DNA of 64,000 nt from Malus domestica (GCF_042453785.1 NC_091673.1:8949001-9013000), one strand, 5' to 3'; shown: positions 23,111-34,499, numbered from the stretch's first letter. Numbers and translations: made by a program. Notes: generated by a model not told the origin, from the letters alone.

Positions 23111-24015
23111 TATATTAACATCCCACAAATTGTTGAATAAACTCCACATACTTAATACACTCCACATTTGCTTTTTCATTTAAAAATTATCTTAATACAC
23201 CCCTCGTACCTTCCCATAATACCCTCACACCTCACATTCTCAATTTACACCTTATATTTGTACGTACACCCCACATTTTCTATACATTCCACATTTATCA
23301 AATCTTATAACACTCATTTTTAATTTTCAGAGACTGAATCTAACCATTTGAACGTTTAGTTTGTCGAAATATTTCAAATCATCAACAATGGCTTCATTGT
23401 GAAGGTTCCATGAGAGCTGGGTTGATGCAAACTCCCTTCAATAGAAATCCCTGTAAATTATTACTCTTAGAAATTTAAGTGTTGAAAATGACCTTGTGAA
23501 GCCAACCAAGGCTCATTTTCAAAGACATAATTGAAGCCTGTATCATAAAGTATGTATGTACCTTTGTTTTGCAGCTAGACGATATATGTCAGGTACATCT
23601 AATTGCTTGTGATGCTTAGGATAGGCCACTTGCCCATACAGATCATACTTGTCAATGAGCTTGAGCACAGTTGTAAGAACAATCGAGCTACTATTTGACA
23701 TTTCTTCAATGTCATCTCTGTTGCCAAGTATTAGTGTCTGCATAAGCAACAGGTGTAACCCAGTATTAGTATCCGGTATAAGAATAGATGATCCAGTTAT
23801 CGGAGAACAAAGTATGAGCTATACCAAGTTGACTAGCTCCCGAAGAGCTCGGCATTCACCACGTTAAAAGTGATTTGGGGTGTATTTAGAAATTTATATT
23901 TATTTTTATAAAACTTAATAAGGTCAAAATTGTCATTGCATCATGAGGTAAATAAGTTATTTAATATTAAATTTTAATATGAGGTGCATTCAACATTTTA
24001 TGGGGTGCTAATATA
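23111..24015. mobile_element. TIR-flanked non-autonomous element carrying a host gene fragment (Pack-type)
   Basis: The left end TATATTAACATCCCACAAAT then TGTTGAATAAACTCCACAT, and the reverse complement of the right end, TATATTAGCACCCCATAAAA then TGTTGAATGCACCTCATAT, match at about 31 of 39 positions. The pair spans about 0.9 kb. Between them lies a piece of a sucrose-phosphate synthase gene. I could not fix the TSD, so the superfamily (Mutator-like is one possibility) is open. Confidence 0.65.
23400..23865 (-). pseudogene. SPS: Sucrose-phosphate synthase gene fragment with introns
   Basis: On the minus strand three exon pieces keep their order and splice phases. The first (about 23864-23825) encodes E-C-R-A-L-R-E-L-V-N-L. 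An intron of 87 bp, gtatag...atgcag, follows. The second (23737-23572) encodes [13 protein letters not shown] through [18 protein letters not shown] to R-L-A-A-K. The third (from 23435) encodes G-V-C-I-N-P-A-L-M-E-P. This is the glycosyltransferase B-fold part of plant SPS, which makes sucrose-6-phosphate from UDP-glucose and fructose-6-phosphate. One base is missing near 23575 (K-Q-R where the family has K-T-K), and the frame ends soon after M-E-P. Retained introns show a DNA-level capture, not a retrocopy. Confidence 0.85.
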
Positions 24016-24020
24016 AAAAA

Positions 24021-24529
24021 CATTTTTTTTATGTAGTTGTAAATTGAGTGAAACCCTATATGGTCACTTTTTAGATAATCGTTGATTGAGAATGATCTGT
24101 ATTTGGCCAATGATCTGTATTTGGCCACAATAGGGGTGATAATTTTAGACATGACTAACACAATTATTAGTAGGAGTGAGAATTCCGAACCTGACTAACT
24201 TGATCAACACGGTTTTACTTTTAAACGAGTAAAAAATAACCATCAACAAAAGTAATCAGGCTCAAACCGAACCACTTCAACAAGTAAGAATTGAACCTAA
24301 ACTTGGAGATTGGAGGGTGGAGAATGGAGAATATTGGTGCTTAATTAGTGTGAAGACTCTCTTGATGTAGTAATTAAGTTGTAGTAACGACATTGATTAG
24401 TGGAACACAAAAACCCTTTCCGTAGAAAAATAGATTTATCTAAATACAAGTGGAGATTTCCTAATTGGTAAATGGCAAGCTTTTGTTGCCTTTTGGGTGG
24501 TAGTAGACTGGTTGTACTAGTAGTTCACA
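24021..24529. other. Spacer and 3' flank of the LRR gene
   Basis: No coding sequence seen. A short tandem repeat (tgatctgtatttggccacaa) lies near 24090-24130. Confidence 0.4.
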
Positions 24530-26355
24530 TCATTTGCAGCTTCCTCTGGTACTATCATATCTCACAAATCCCATCAGTTCTGGTCCTTCCAATCTTGGGT
24601 TATTCTTGAAACTGCATCCAAACAAACAATGAAGACACAAACCCCACTAACCTCCGATGTCCAAACAAAGAAAGAAAAACAAGGTTTTTGACTTTAATTA
24701 ATCACCTTTCTTCAGATAACTGGGAGAAGGAGCCTGAGGTTGGGAAAGTACCACACAAATCGTTGCTGGATACATCACTGGACGAGTCATTTAATTTAAT
24801 GTCACCCTAATGAGGTTAGAGGGAGAAGAGAAGGAAAGTAGTCAAGGGTTAATGTGGGGATTGCATAGAGAGATGACTCACAGTATCTTGAGGCTTTGAA
24901 GTTTGGTAAGCTCTCTAGGTATTCTTCCAGTCAGTCCGTTACCATTCAGTCTCCTGCATTGAACTTACTGACATGAGCTACTAAGTAAAGGTGTATCTTT
25001 CGATACGGGCAGTTGTCCACGTAAGAGTGGATATTCCAGCCGTTGATCAACAATTGGAATAACCTAAACGCACACTGGGCAACTGACCAGGGCATTGCCT
25101 CGTTGAATTATTGCTTACAAGAATTTGAGATTGGAGAGGTTGGAGAGGGAGGGTGGGATGGTCCCAGAGAAGTTATTGTGGTAGAGATCCAAGCTCACAA
25201 GGCTCTTCAATCCTCCAAGCTGTTTTGGTAGAGATCCCATCAAGTTGTTCATGTACAATTCCCTATAATATTAATACATACATAAGAGACACACCAACCA
25301 ATACTTTCTATCAGTCACAAAAACTAGATGCATGATGATGGTCCACGATCCGACGGTGGTGGACTGTCTGTATGGCTGGTGGGGTTGGTGACATCGATCA
25401 GTAACCTCATATCAAGTTTTTTATTTGAGCGAGTCCAGCTAGCATTCATCTTTTTATTAATCAATCCAACCTTCACCAGGTCCACACTCCCGAGTCCATA
25501 CAGACTCAGTCACTTCCAAAGAAACAAGAAATTTAAGAAAAGCAATTTCCGAAAAAAATTGTGAGACTCACAGATACTGAAGGCGCTCGAGCTTCCCCAA
25601 CTCGGGTACAAGACTGCCCGACAGGTTCGCATTTCCAAGGTCTCTGCAACACATTATTTTATACTAATTCATTTATATAGTAATTGCATGATTAAAGTAC
25701 CAACAAAAGTTTCAACAACCAAGCAAAAATTTCAAGTAACCAAGAAATTAAGCTTAACAAGTTCATGCTAATTTGAATACAAACCAACATAATTATTATT
25801 ATTTTTTAAATAGAAAAGGAAAAAGCAAAGAATGCAACACAGTTAATGCAAAACAAGAAGAAATCTTTGGAGTATCTAACAAGCAGATACAAGAAAAAGT
25901 ACACAACATATCTTAGCAAAAAAAATAATTAATTAAAAGTTTTGAACCAAATGTTACAAATAAATGAAAAAGAAGAAGAAGTAATTGAGTAGATTACAGT
26001 CGAGTAACCCGATTGTCGCCGTCGCAGGTGACATGAAACCAAGTGCAGGGATCAACCAAGGTCGGATCCCAGCTCTGCAGAACACTATTCGGATCCTTCA
26101 CTGCTTGTCTCAAAGCAAACAAAGCATCTCCTGATCATTCCATTACAAAGGTATTAACACATTAATTAGTAGTTAACATAATATATATATACACTGAATA
26201 TATAGTCTAAAAACATATGTGTTTAAGAAAGTTATTAACTTAAACTTAAACAGTTAAATTTGTTTTGCATATTTACCTTCTAGGTTTGCAGTTGTGGGTG
26301 ACAGTAGAACAAGGGCAACAGTAACAAGATGAAACAGCAAAACCCAGATCGCCAT
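24530..26355 (-). CDS. Short secreted leucine-rich-repeat protein (At5g21090/SERK-ectodomain-like)
   Basis: Minus-strand exons 26355-26277, 26130-25998, 25643-25572, 25262-25119, 24953-24882, 24777-24706, 24611-24530 give 217 residues (Arabidopsis At5g21090 has 218). A signal peptide of about 24 residues is followed by the LRRNT motif with W-D-P-T and P-C-T-W-F-H-V-T-C. Then come five 24-residue LRRs of the plant xLxxLxLxxNxLxGxIPxxLG kind, one or two per 72/144-bp exon with phase-2 borders, and a C-terminal tail ending G-S-C-K. There is no transmembrane helix or kinase. Relatives (rice LRR1, pepper LRR1) are apoplastic or plasma-membrane proteins linked to HIR1 and defence; the same role here is inference. 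It is more diverged from the two LRR genes downstream than they are from each other. Confidence 0.92.
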
Positions 26356-26429
26356 TTGCAACAGAGAAGCTTATTATTTGAGAGTTGGGGTTGAACTTAA
26401 AACCTGAGCTTAGTGGACCTAAAAAGATT

Positions 26430-26430
<1 letters not shown>

Positions 26431-26456
<26 letters not shown>
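26431..26456. repeat. (AG)13 microsatellite in the 5' UTR of the LRR gene
   Basis: Thirteen uninterrupted AG units lie 75-100 bases upstream of the ATG, a CT-run leader on the coding strand. Such runs are often length-variable. Confidence 0.95.
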
Positions 26457-26461
<5 letters not shown>

Positions 26462-26530
26462 ATGTATGAGAGTGAGTTTTTACTTCTTTCTCCAAAGCAA
26501 AGAAGTAAGGAATCAAAATTTGGTGGGGGA

Positions 26531-26540
26531 ATTTATAGAG
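26531..26540 (-). promoter_or_regulatory. TATA box of the first LRR gene
   Basis: The minus strand reads CTCTATAAAT, about 75 bases upstream of the CT-rich leader. Confidence 0.6.
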
Positions 26541-27984
26541 CCCATAAAAAGATTGTTGCCCTTCTCCTTGTGCAGGAAAACTGTAATTACCAAAGCTAAA
26601 TGGCGTGGGACTGTGTTTGGGTTTCCCTGTTTTTATTCTGTAGTACTTTATATTCTTGCTCGTATTGTCCATTACCCCTATCTTAATATCTTTTTCTCAA
26701 TAAGACAAATCTGCCCATCTCATTTTTCCTTTTTTGATTTATTTTGGAGCTAATCTTCTGTCCTATCCCATTTGCCACAATTTGCAATCGAAATTGATCA
26801 CTTATTTCTAATTTTCTATAATCAAGTGTTGTATGTCACATAATTTCTAAGTGTCTTTCCGAACTAAAAAGTGATATATATGCAATTTTGAAAATATTGC
26901 TTATACTAAAGATGATAAACGACTATTAATCTAGTGGTAGCTGTATTCAAATATAACGTATGATGAGTTACATACCTCTTTTATGGAAGACCCATTGTGG
27001 TGGCACAACCAAAAACATATATAGTGTAATACTATGTTATAAATCTATGTTTGTCACATACAAAATTCTATGAAAAATGAATTTTAAAGAATTTTTTTTT
27101 TCCAACACATTTTCTTTATTTCTAACTTTTGAATTTTGAATTGAATAAATGCAAGTAGTATAACAAAAGTGGCATAAGAAAAAAGGTGTCCCGAAATGAC
27201 TTTGTTCCATTCGGAGTCTCGGACCATTCCCTCCCAATGTCTTCAGTTTTGTTTCCTATTTTTTTTATGTATGAAACTTGACGATAAAAATGGACAAATA
27301 TTAGGGTAGAGGTTTGCGTGCATGGCAGCTTTGAAAAGAGAGATGGTGGGAGGATCCAGACATATCTTTTGAACCTCTGTCGGAGCCAAACGAAAGGCTT
27401 AACACTTGTTGGACGGACTCAAACAACAAAATTGCTGGGATGTCCCCATAAAGTTACAAACACTGTTTACAGTAGTGCAGTGCATAATTGTATTGAAGGA
27501 TATGTTGCATCAATATCAACAAGAATCTAAGATTACTAATGCCGCACCAGGAGACTTGTTACAAACTGATACTTAATCCATTTCTAATTTTCTATACAAC
27601 TTTAATTATTATTTTTTGTTGTTTAAACAAGTATTAATCTTGTAATTTGAATTTTGATTTGGTTTTTGTTTTATTCCCCGAGGTTAAAGCATAGATAGGG
27701 ACAATTATAAACAGCATATATATAAGCATTGGGGAATAATGCAACTTGGAAAGCTGTGGTGGTCGGGAATACCACAGAGACTATATATATATATATATTG
27801 CAAATTTGGATGAATATAAAAACATATAATATTTATACTCAGATTCGGCATTGAGAGGCCTGCTTTTAAAGGAACTGAGTTCCATTAGCTTTACCAAAGT
27901 CAACCAAATTGCACCAAGACCTCGATCCATCTTCAACTCTAGAAGAAGCTGTTTCGATTCTCAAGTATGCAAAAGGTGTTAGGG

Positions 27985-28329
27985 CTGTTTTGGTATTGCT
28001 GTGCTTTGAAAAAAAGCTGCTGTGAGAATAAGCGGCTGTGAAATAAAGCAGCAGAGTGTTTGGTAAACTTTTTTGTAAAAGTGCTTTTGGAAAAAAAAGC
28101 AGTCTGATAGTGGGTATTTTCATTAAAGGAGCACTGTAGCTCCGTGTGCTTTGAAAAAAGCCAGTTTTCCAAAGCTGCAAATAGCAGCTTTAGCTTTTTT
28201 CTTTGATTTCAGCTTATTCTCACAGCAGCTTCCAAAATAAGCCATTTTTTTTCAGTTTACCAAACACCTAAAACCCTTACAGCTTTTTTTCATGGGTGCT
28301 TTTTTTTAAGCACCTCACTCCCAAACCAG
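27985..28329. mobile_element. MITE with imperfect TIRs, hAT-like
   Basis: The left end CTGTTTTGGTATTGCTGTGC and the reverse complement of the right end CTGGTTTGGGAGTGAGGTGC pair well, and both continue into TT.AAAAAAAGC. The interior also folds back on itself (agcagctt / aagctgct). About 345 bp; TSD not clear. Confidence 0.65.
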
Positions 28330-28696
28330 TTCTTAGAATAATGTGACTGTAAACAACTTAAAAGAAAGAGGAATCATGAAAATTGATTTGTAAGTTGGGA
28401 TTCTTATATATATTATATTTAAATGAAATGAAAGGAGAAGACTATATTGACAAGACATCAACATAATTTCTTTTAATTAAAAACGATAACTCTAATCTAA
28501 ATTACACTTAGGAAAGAAAAAGAATTCCAGCAAAGGTGCACTGAAACAACTGGAACAATCGGCCACATGCAACACATCAACATAATGAAACACTACATCT
28601 TGCAAATGTCCACATAACACAAAAAACATTGCTTTATACAAAACGGTAGATCCTATAGAAGCCCTAGTTAGTGACCGAAAAAAAGAGAAACGATAA

Positions 28697-28856
28697 TTGA
28701 AACAAGGGAGTTTTAACCGAACACTCCCAGTACTGTTCAATTTTAACGAAAAACCACATTTATACCTTTCTCTGGTACTATTTACTATATCTTTAAAAAT
28801 GATTTTTCATTAAAGGGAAGTTTTTTTGAACTTTTCGTTAGTTTTCCTTTGAAACA
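28697..28856 (+). mobile_element. hAT-type MITE, copy 1, perfect 8-bp TSD TTGAAACA
   Basis: TTGAAACA flanks both sides (28697-28704 and 28849-28856). The 144-bp body starts AGGGAGTTTTAACC and ends GTTAGTTTTCCT. It shares tactgttca.ttttaacgaaaaa with the copies at 36265 and 44976. Confidence 0.88.
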
Positions 28857-29766
28857 ATGGTTATACACATAGATCGGCCCCAGAAAAACCCTACTTGCTA
28901 ACTATTCTAACAATGACAATATTGATGATTGAGTTTTGAGCCAATATCCACTGTTAGAGAAAGACCCCATATATACATGGATTAGTTTTCGATTCATTTA
29001 TGTGATCACAGATTCACAGTGGGCAGTAATTTGTTTTGGAGTTAGTAATTATATATGGAGCATCAGGTCCACTATATACGACTAAGAATTATTAGAAAGG
29101 TGTGGTGATTGCAGTAGGCATGCATGTGAGACTCGTCTTTTAATGGATTGGCTAGTGTAATATTATAAATAGGGGTCCATCTTCTAGTCTAAATTTAGTA
29201 GTCTTATCCTAGAAATTTGTAGTATATGATTTGGAGTATATATAGTACATATATATCGAAATTGAAACGTTGATTTTTTTTTTATCAAATATTCAATAAT
29301 CGAAAATTCAACAACTTAAGATTCCTATGGATACTATACATAGATTCTGAGCATACTATAATTTTCGTTCTTATTCTATCTTCATGAGTCCATTACATTT
29401 CATTTGGTTGATCCACAACATGTGTGCATGTGTGTGTTGTAGGGTTCCATATAGAATATATAGGGAGTGGGACAAGGCAAAGACCTTATTGTATAAAAGA
29501 GATTAGACATGATTCATGCATACCTCATTCTCCTTGAAAGAAGGGACTTGACCAACCCAAAAGCACTTTTTTTTAACCCAAAAGCACTTAAAATCGCAAA
29601 TCTTCTCCCACTTTATTTTTATCACTTCCATCATAGAATTGGAAAAAGGTGGAACAAAGTAACAGAAAAAGCCATCCACTTAATCTTCTTCAAACAGAAA
29701 AAGCTTTCTATATATACGGACCATTGAGTGTATAAGATCACCACCCCATAAGTTTTAGGCCTATAG

Positions 29767-29971
29767 TTTGAAAGTTGTTTTAAAATGACTGAAAGCGTTT
29801 GTGATGAAAATGTTTAAAATCAATCATTAGTAAAAATCCAACTGGATCCTGGAAAAAAAACTTTAAGTGCTTTTTGCAAGCACATATCTGGTGCTTCTTT
29901 TAAGAAGCACTTTGAAGCCCAAAATCAATTTAATCAAAAGTGTTTTCAGTCATTTTAAAAGCACTTCCAAA
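29767..29971. mobile_element. MITE with 30-bp TIRs
   Basis: The left end TTTGAAAGTTGTTTTAAAAT, then GACTGAAA, matches the reverse complement of the right end, TTTGGAAGTGCTTTTAAAAT, then GACTGAAA. The element is 205 bp and AT-rich, with no coding capacity. No clear TSD. Confidence 0.7.
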
Positions 29972-31689
29972 CGAGCTCTTAAATTGTCACAAAGCTTCCT
30001 CCCATTGCTCTAAGAGACTGAACAGGTGCCCATTGAGCCGATCATCTTAAGCTTGACTCAATTAATTTAGAATTTGATATTGGATATTGGATTAAACTTG
30101 ACCAATTTCAGGGACCAGTTGTGATAAAAACCATAGAAATGAATTACATTTATATATGTGAAACTCACTTGTATAAAATAATATGATTCAAATGATAATA
30201 CTCACTCAAATAAGTCTGCTATTTATCAACTCGATTCAAAAGTAAGATACATGTTTGGTAGTAGGGATTTGATTTTTGAGGCAAACAGCTTCCCGCTAGT
30301 AAATATGATTCAAATAATAATACTCACTCAAAACATAGTAATGCATTATTTGACTGAGTGACATGCTAATGAAAAGGGCAAAGCTTCCCGCTGCTTTTGA
30401 CCTTCCCTACACAAGTTTGATTTCTGTACTTTATGATGCTTGATCTCTCCTCTGTCACTCAACTGGTATACTAGTGCCACTGAAAAACTAAACCACTTAC
30501 TCTCGCTAGCAACACTGCATAGGGATTCCAAGTGACTCCAAAACAGGTCTTGGAGTCAAGTATGTGAAGGATTAGTTATGCCATGCCTATTCGTTTCAGA
30601 TATTGGAGTCAAGTATTTGGAAAACAACAAAACAAATTGTTTTAGATTACATTATTCGGTAACTTCTTTTCTTATTAAAGAAAATCGAGCATTGTTCCGA
30701 GATTTTTGTCCAATTGGAGATTTAGTCGTGAACTAATAATCTGTAAGTATTGATTTCTAAATTTGTCACAATATGGAGCAATATGGTCATTTTGTGTAGC
30801 ATCATTAGAACTTGCATCTAAAATAAAAGATATAAAAAGACAAAATCATTACTCACAAACTTTTTGTTCAAGGAAACCGAACTTCCAAGCAATGCAATTA
30901 GCGACTTTAATTAAAGGGCAATTGATTAAAATAATGAAAACTAAAACTTGTTTGCTAAAATTATCAGATTTAAAAAAATCATCAATCTATAAGGGAGATA
31001 TGATGGGTCTATGAAAGTTAATATGATAGGTTAATTTAAAAGGGTGTCTAATCAGTTTAACAATGGTTTTTTATTTTTTATTTTATCATTTTAGACAATT
31101 GCCCTTAATTAAATGGGGATGCATTACAACCAAGGAAGAAAATATCGGTAATATCGGAAATATCGGTAGTCCGAAAACACGGAAATATCGATGGAAATAT
31201 CGGGATAATATCGATATCGATAAAAATTACATGGAAACCACGGAAATTGTAAGAAAAACTTGGAAATTTTTAATGAAACTTTGTAGGATGTTTATTTAGT
31301 CAATTATCTATTAGTTTATCACAAAAAATTGGAAGGAAATGCATTGCATGATGGATTTAACTGATTTAAGTTGATTATATAGCGAGCTGGCAAACATTAT
31401 GAGTGTAGAAAATATGTAGTAATTAATGAAAGAAGTTTAAACACACCATAATCATTTATATATAATTAATTAGTACAATATTTGGAGGTTTTATTTAGGA
31501 TATTAAAAAAAAAAAGGGAAGTGAATAAAATGATGAAGAATAATGTGCCGAATTTGACACTTTAAATTTCTTACACATAAGAATAAGACTAAACTTTAAT
31601 TTGGATGCCGATTATGTTTTTTCAAGTTTATATAAAGTAAAAGAATTGAATTTTGGAAGCCAGGAGTGTGTCAATTGAATTTTGGCCGG

Positions 31690-32300
31690 CGTGCAAGGTA
31701 TCAATCTCTTCGTCTCGTCGAGTAGTACAACTTTCCTTTTTGTTTCACTCAATTTCGTTGAGTATTGAAAAAGTTATACTCATTTGAATCTTACCCAGTT
31801 TCAGGCGACCTCAGTGGCTTTCGAGGAAATTTCCGGCCAAACAACAACGAGTCAGACATCGTGTGAGATACCATTCTCTTCGTCTCTTCGAGGGCTACAA
31901 CTTTCCTTTTTGTTTCACTCAATTTCGTTGCGTATTGAAAAAGTTATACTCATTTGAATCTTACCCAATTTCCAGCGACCTCAGTGGCTTTCGAGGCAAT
32001 TTCCGGCCAAACCACGGCGAGTTGGCCGACGTGCAAGGTATCAATCTCTTCGTCTCGTCGAGTAGTACAACTTTCCTTTTTGTTTCACTCAATTTCGTTG
32101 AGTATTAAAAAAGTTATACTCATTTGAATCTTACCCAGTTTCCGGCGATCTCAGTGACTTTCGAGGAATTTTCCGGCCAAACCACGACGATTCAAACGTT
32201 GTGTGAGGTACCATTCTCTTCCTCTCTTCGAGGGCTACAACTTTAGTTTTTGTCTTGCTTGATTTCGTTGAGTTTTGACAAAGTTATGGCCGTTTAAAGT
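31690..32300. repeat. Tandem 170-bp monomers in alternating A-B-A-B order
   Basis: The landmark ctcttcgtctc recurs at 31706, 31876, 32046 and 32216, exactly 170 bases apart. Monomers 1 and 3 share gcaaggtatcaatctc and cgtcgagtagtacaac. Monomers 2 and 4 share gag.taccattctc and ttcgagggctacaac. The higher-order unit is therefore a 340-bp dimer. All share the phrase tttttgtttcactcaatttc and a ttccggccaaac end. Confidence 0.9.
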
Positions 32301-32346
32301 GGGTGTAAATTTTCGGCCGAAATTCTGATTTTCTCCTATTGGGAGA

Positions 32347-32397
32347 GTCCCACATCGCCCATGCTTGCTCACTGCCCTCGCAATTTGTCCTATAAAA
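32347..32397 (+). promoter_or_regulatory. snRNA-type promoter: USE plus TATA at Pol II spacing
   Basis: GTCCCACATCG (32347-32357) is a perfect match to the plant snRNA upstream sequence element RTCCCACATCG. TATAAA begins at 32391, leaving 33 bases between. In plants that wide spacing is typical of Pol II snRNA genes (U1, U2, U4, U5); Pol III U6 genes have about one helical turn less. Confidence 0.8.
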
Positions 32398-32422
32398 CCC
32401 ACATTCCCCTGCTCGGTAAGCC

Positions 32423-32515
32423 ATATCTTGTTCACCCTTTGGGCTATGATCAAGTGAAGTATATGTTGAGTTTTCTCAACATATTTAAGTATTTTTTAGT
32501 ATTATGTGGCGATAT
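32423..32515 (+). ncRNA. U2-snRNA-like sequence, probably a pseudogene
   Basis: Starting 32 bases after the TATA, ATATCTTG then ttcacccTTTGGGCTATGATCAAGTGAAGTAT follows the U2 snRNA 5' half. The block GGCTATGATCAAGTGAAGTA differs from the U2 form at few positions. The branch-point-pairing GTAGTA of U2 reads GAAGTA here, and similarity fades after about 32470, where a new hairpin (gttgag.tttt.ctcaac) appears. Splicing function is therefore unlikely. Comparison is with the conserved plant U2 sequence from memory. Confidence 0.68.
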
Positions 32516-32856
32516 TATGATGAAAATCATTTGGATAGTTAAAAAAATATCGGATCTCTAAAAAAACGATAATATCGGCAATATTTCACCGATATTATCG
32601 ATTTTTTCTTCCATGATTACAACTAACTGAGTATTACACAAGCAGCAGGAGGAGAAAATATTGCCCTAAAAGTTTGAAATCAACAAAACCAATATATAGG
32701 CTTTATTGATTATCTATGAAGCTTCACATATGCAACATCTGTTTAGGTTTATTGGGCTGTAGGAATTAGGAATCACAATTATTATTTAGTAAGCAACATA
32801 TAGGCACTGCATAGATATATTATGTAGGGATTCTGTATTCATTTCCCCATCTTCAC

Positions 32857-34405
32857 TTACTTCTGAGCTTGTGGATCTTGTATTATTGTGGTAACTGCAA
32901 ATCGTATATAGCAAACACCAAAAATACAAAAGAAAAAAAAAAAAAAGATTAAGCAGCGGATTACTGAATTTTCAAATAGAATTTAATTAAGAATCAATTT
33001 TAAACAAGGATGATAGACTCCTTTCCTAAGTTCTAAGTTCTAACCTCACAGTAAATTGGTAAAATAATAATTTGCTTGATTACCTGTTGAATTGGTACGG
33101 TGTACAGTCCCTTGCAGTAGATTGTCTGATACATTGCTGCAAATAAATCATAGTATCCCAATCATTAGATCAACAAGGAAGTATACACCTTTTTAAGGCT
33201 TTAAAATGGAGTCAAGGACCAAGTGAACTCACAAAAGATTCAAGTTGCCAAATCGAATGAGATTAAGGAGCTCTGCAGGTATAGTGCCAGTGAGCAAGTT
33301 ACTGTTTAATTCCCTAACAAAAGAAATTAAGCATGGACGACCGAGTAAGAAAACAAATTATTAACTGATACAAATGCTTATGATCACTAAGCTGTACTTA
33401 ATGACATTATAAACTTACAAGATCTGTAAAGATTTCAAATTTCCGAGACTAAGAGGAATAGGTCCAGTCAGACTATTGCTAAAGACCCTCCTGCCAGTAG
33501 GATTGATATACAGCCCATGTATCAGAAAAACCAACGGAACCAGAATTGTTGTTAACAGGTTTAGTGCGACATAAGTTACATAGAAAAAGCTCATCGTTGA
33601 AAAAATTAAAATTTCTTGATGGATTCAAACAACTCAAAGAACATTGTTTTATAAAGGGAATATGTACTTGCATAAACCTCAAGGAAGGGAGGTGTCCCAA
33701 AGATGTCGGAATTGTCCCTGTGAGATTATTCTGGTAAAGGTCCAAGCTGACGAGTTTTGTCAAGTTACCGATTTCCTTTGGTATAGATCCAAAGAGGTTA
33801 TTGCCAAATACCTCCCTGCAGCGCAAACAGACATATTTACCTAGTTATTTCATTCTACTCAAACTACTCTAACTTGTAGTTCGAGAGATGGGAAAGATGA
33901 TCTTACAAGTACTGAAGGTTGGCCAAGATTCCCAGCTCAGGGACAATAAGTCCTGACAGGTTAGCATCGCCAAGGTCCCTTCATATATATACATACGCAG
34001 AAAGATAAGTCCAATTTAAATACTAAACTTCCCGGAGTAATTAGTGGAAGGAATTTGCGGCAATAGATTGTAAGGAGTTGAGTCAATGTTAATAAAAAGA
34101 CCACTTACACCCTTGTAACACTGTTTTCAGAATTGCAAGTAACGTGGAACCAGGTGCATGGATTTCGTAACGTTGGATCCCAGCTCTGGAGGACATTGTT
34201 TGGGTCGACCAAGCTGGATTTCCAGACACTCAGAGCATCTCCTGTTCATGAAGTAAAGCACTGAAAAGAATTAAGCCTTGGCCAACATAAATTTGCTTGA
34301 ATTTGCCTGAATATAGCAAGTCAATATCATACCTTCCGAGTAGCATTCCACTGATGCAATAGCTACTGCTGCAAGATAAAAAACAAGCAAAACTCGAGAA
34401 CCCAT
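32857..34405 (-). CDS. Short secreted LRR protein, duplicate copy 1
   Basis: Minus-strand exons 34405-34333, 34241-34109, 33978-33907, 33815-33672, 33490-33419, 33313-33233, 33136-33084, 32894-32857 give 221 residues. Signal peptide about 1-20, LRRNT with P-C-T-W-F-H-V-T-C, then LRRs on 72- or 144-bp exons, then a tail ending D-P-Q-A-Q-K. The intron after the 144-bp exon begins GC (gcaagt, 33671-33666), where the sister gene at 43715 has gtaagt. The penultimate LRR exon is 81 bp, nine longer than the family unit. The tail replaces the canonical G-S-C-K end. No kinase or membrane anchor. Probably apoplastic like At5g21090, but the divergent end makes the role uncertain. Confidence 0.85.
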
Positions 34406-34482
34406 CACGCACAAATCAGTAGAGTCTAAACGATAAGGTTAGAGTAGAGCTCGAATCATTGTATTTTTTGCAGAGGAACTGA

Positions 34483-34492
34483 GATTTTATAG
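34483..34492 (-). promoter_or_regulatory. TATA box of LRR duplicate copy 1
   Basis: The minus strand reads CTATAAAATC about 78 bases before the ATG. The same context is conserved before copy 2 (44493-44502, TATAAAATC). Confidence 0.65.
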
Positions 34493-34499
34493 AGAAGAT

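Larger units (their letters stand above)
26560..31122. other. Intergenic stretch with three MITE-like elements and no gene
   Basis: Apart from the MITEs listed separately, it has a (TA)n run near 27784-27799 and a small duplication of atatgattcaaatgataatactcactcaaa (about 30181 and 30305). No splice-supported coding sequence was found. Confidence 0.5.
31123..32623 (+). mobile_element. hAT-like non-autonomous element with 8-bp TSD, 170-bp repeats and a U2-like cassette
   Basis: ATTACAAC stands at both borders (31123-31130 and 32616-32623). The 1485-bp body begins CAAGGAAGAAAATATCGG. Its reverse complement begins CATGGAAGAAAAAATCGA, and both continue into TAATATCGG. Many ATATCGG/CGATAT words crowd the two ends, like subterminal transposase-binding motifs. 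An 8-bp TSD and TIRs starting CA-x-G-G fit the hAT superfamily. No transposase is encoded. The middle holds four 170-bp monomers and then a U2-snRNA-like segment with its own promoter. Confidence 0.78.

Noticed and set aside
32347-32515. A functional U2 snRNA gene
   Set aside because: The promoter is intact, but the branch-point-pairing block is altered and the 3' half of U2 is not recognisable.
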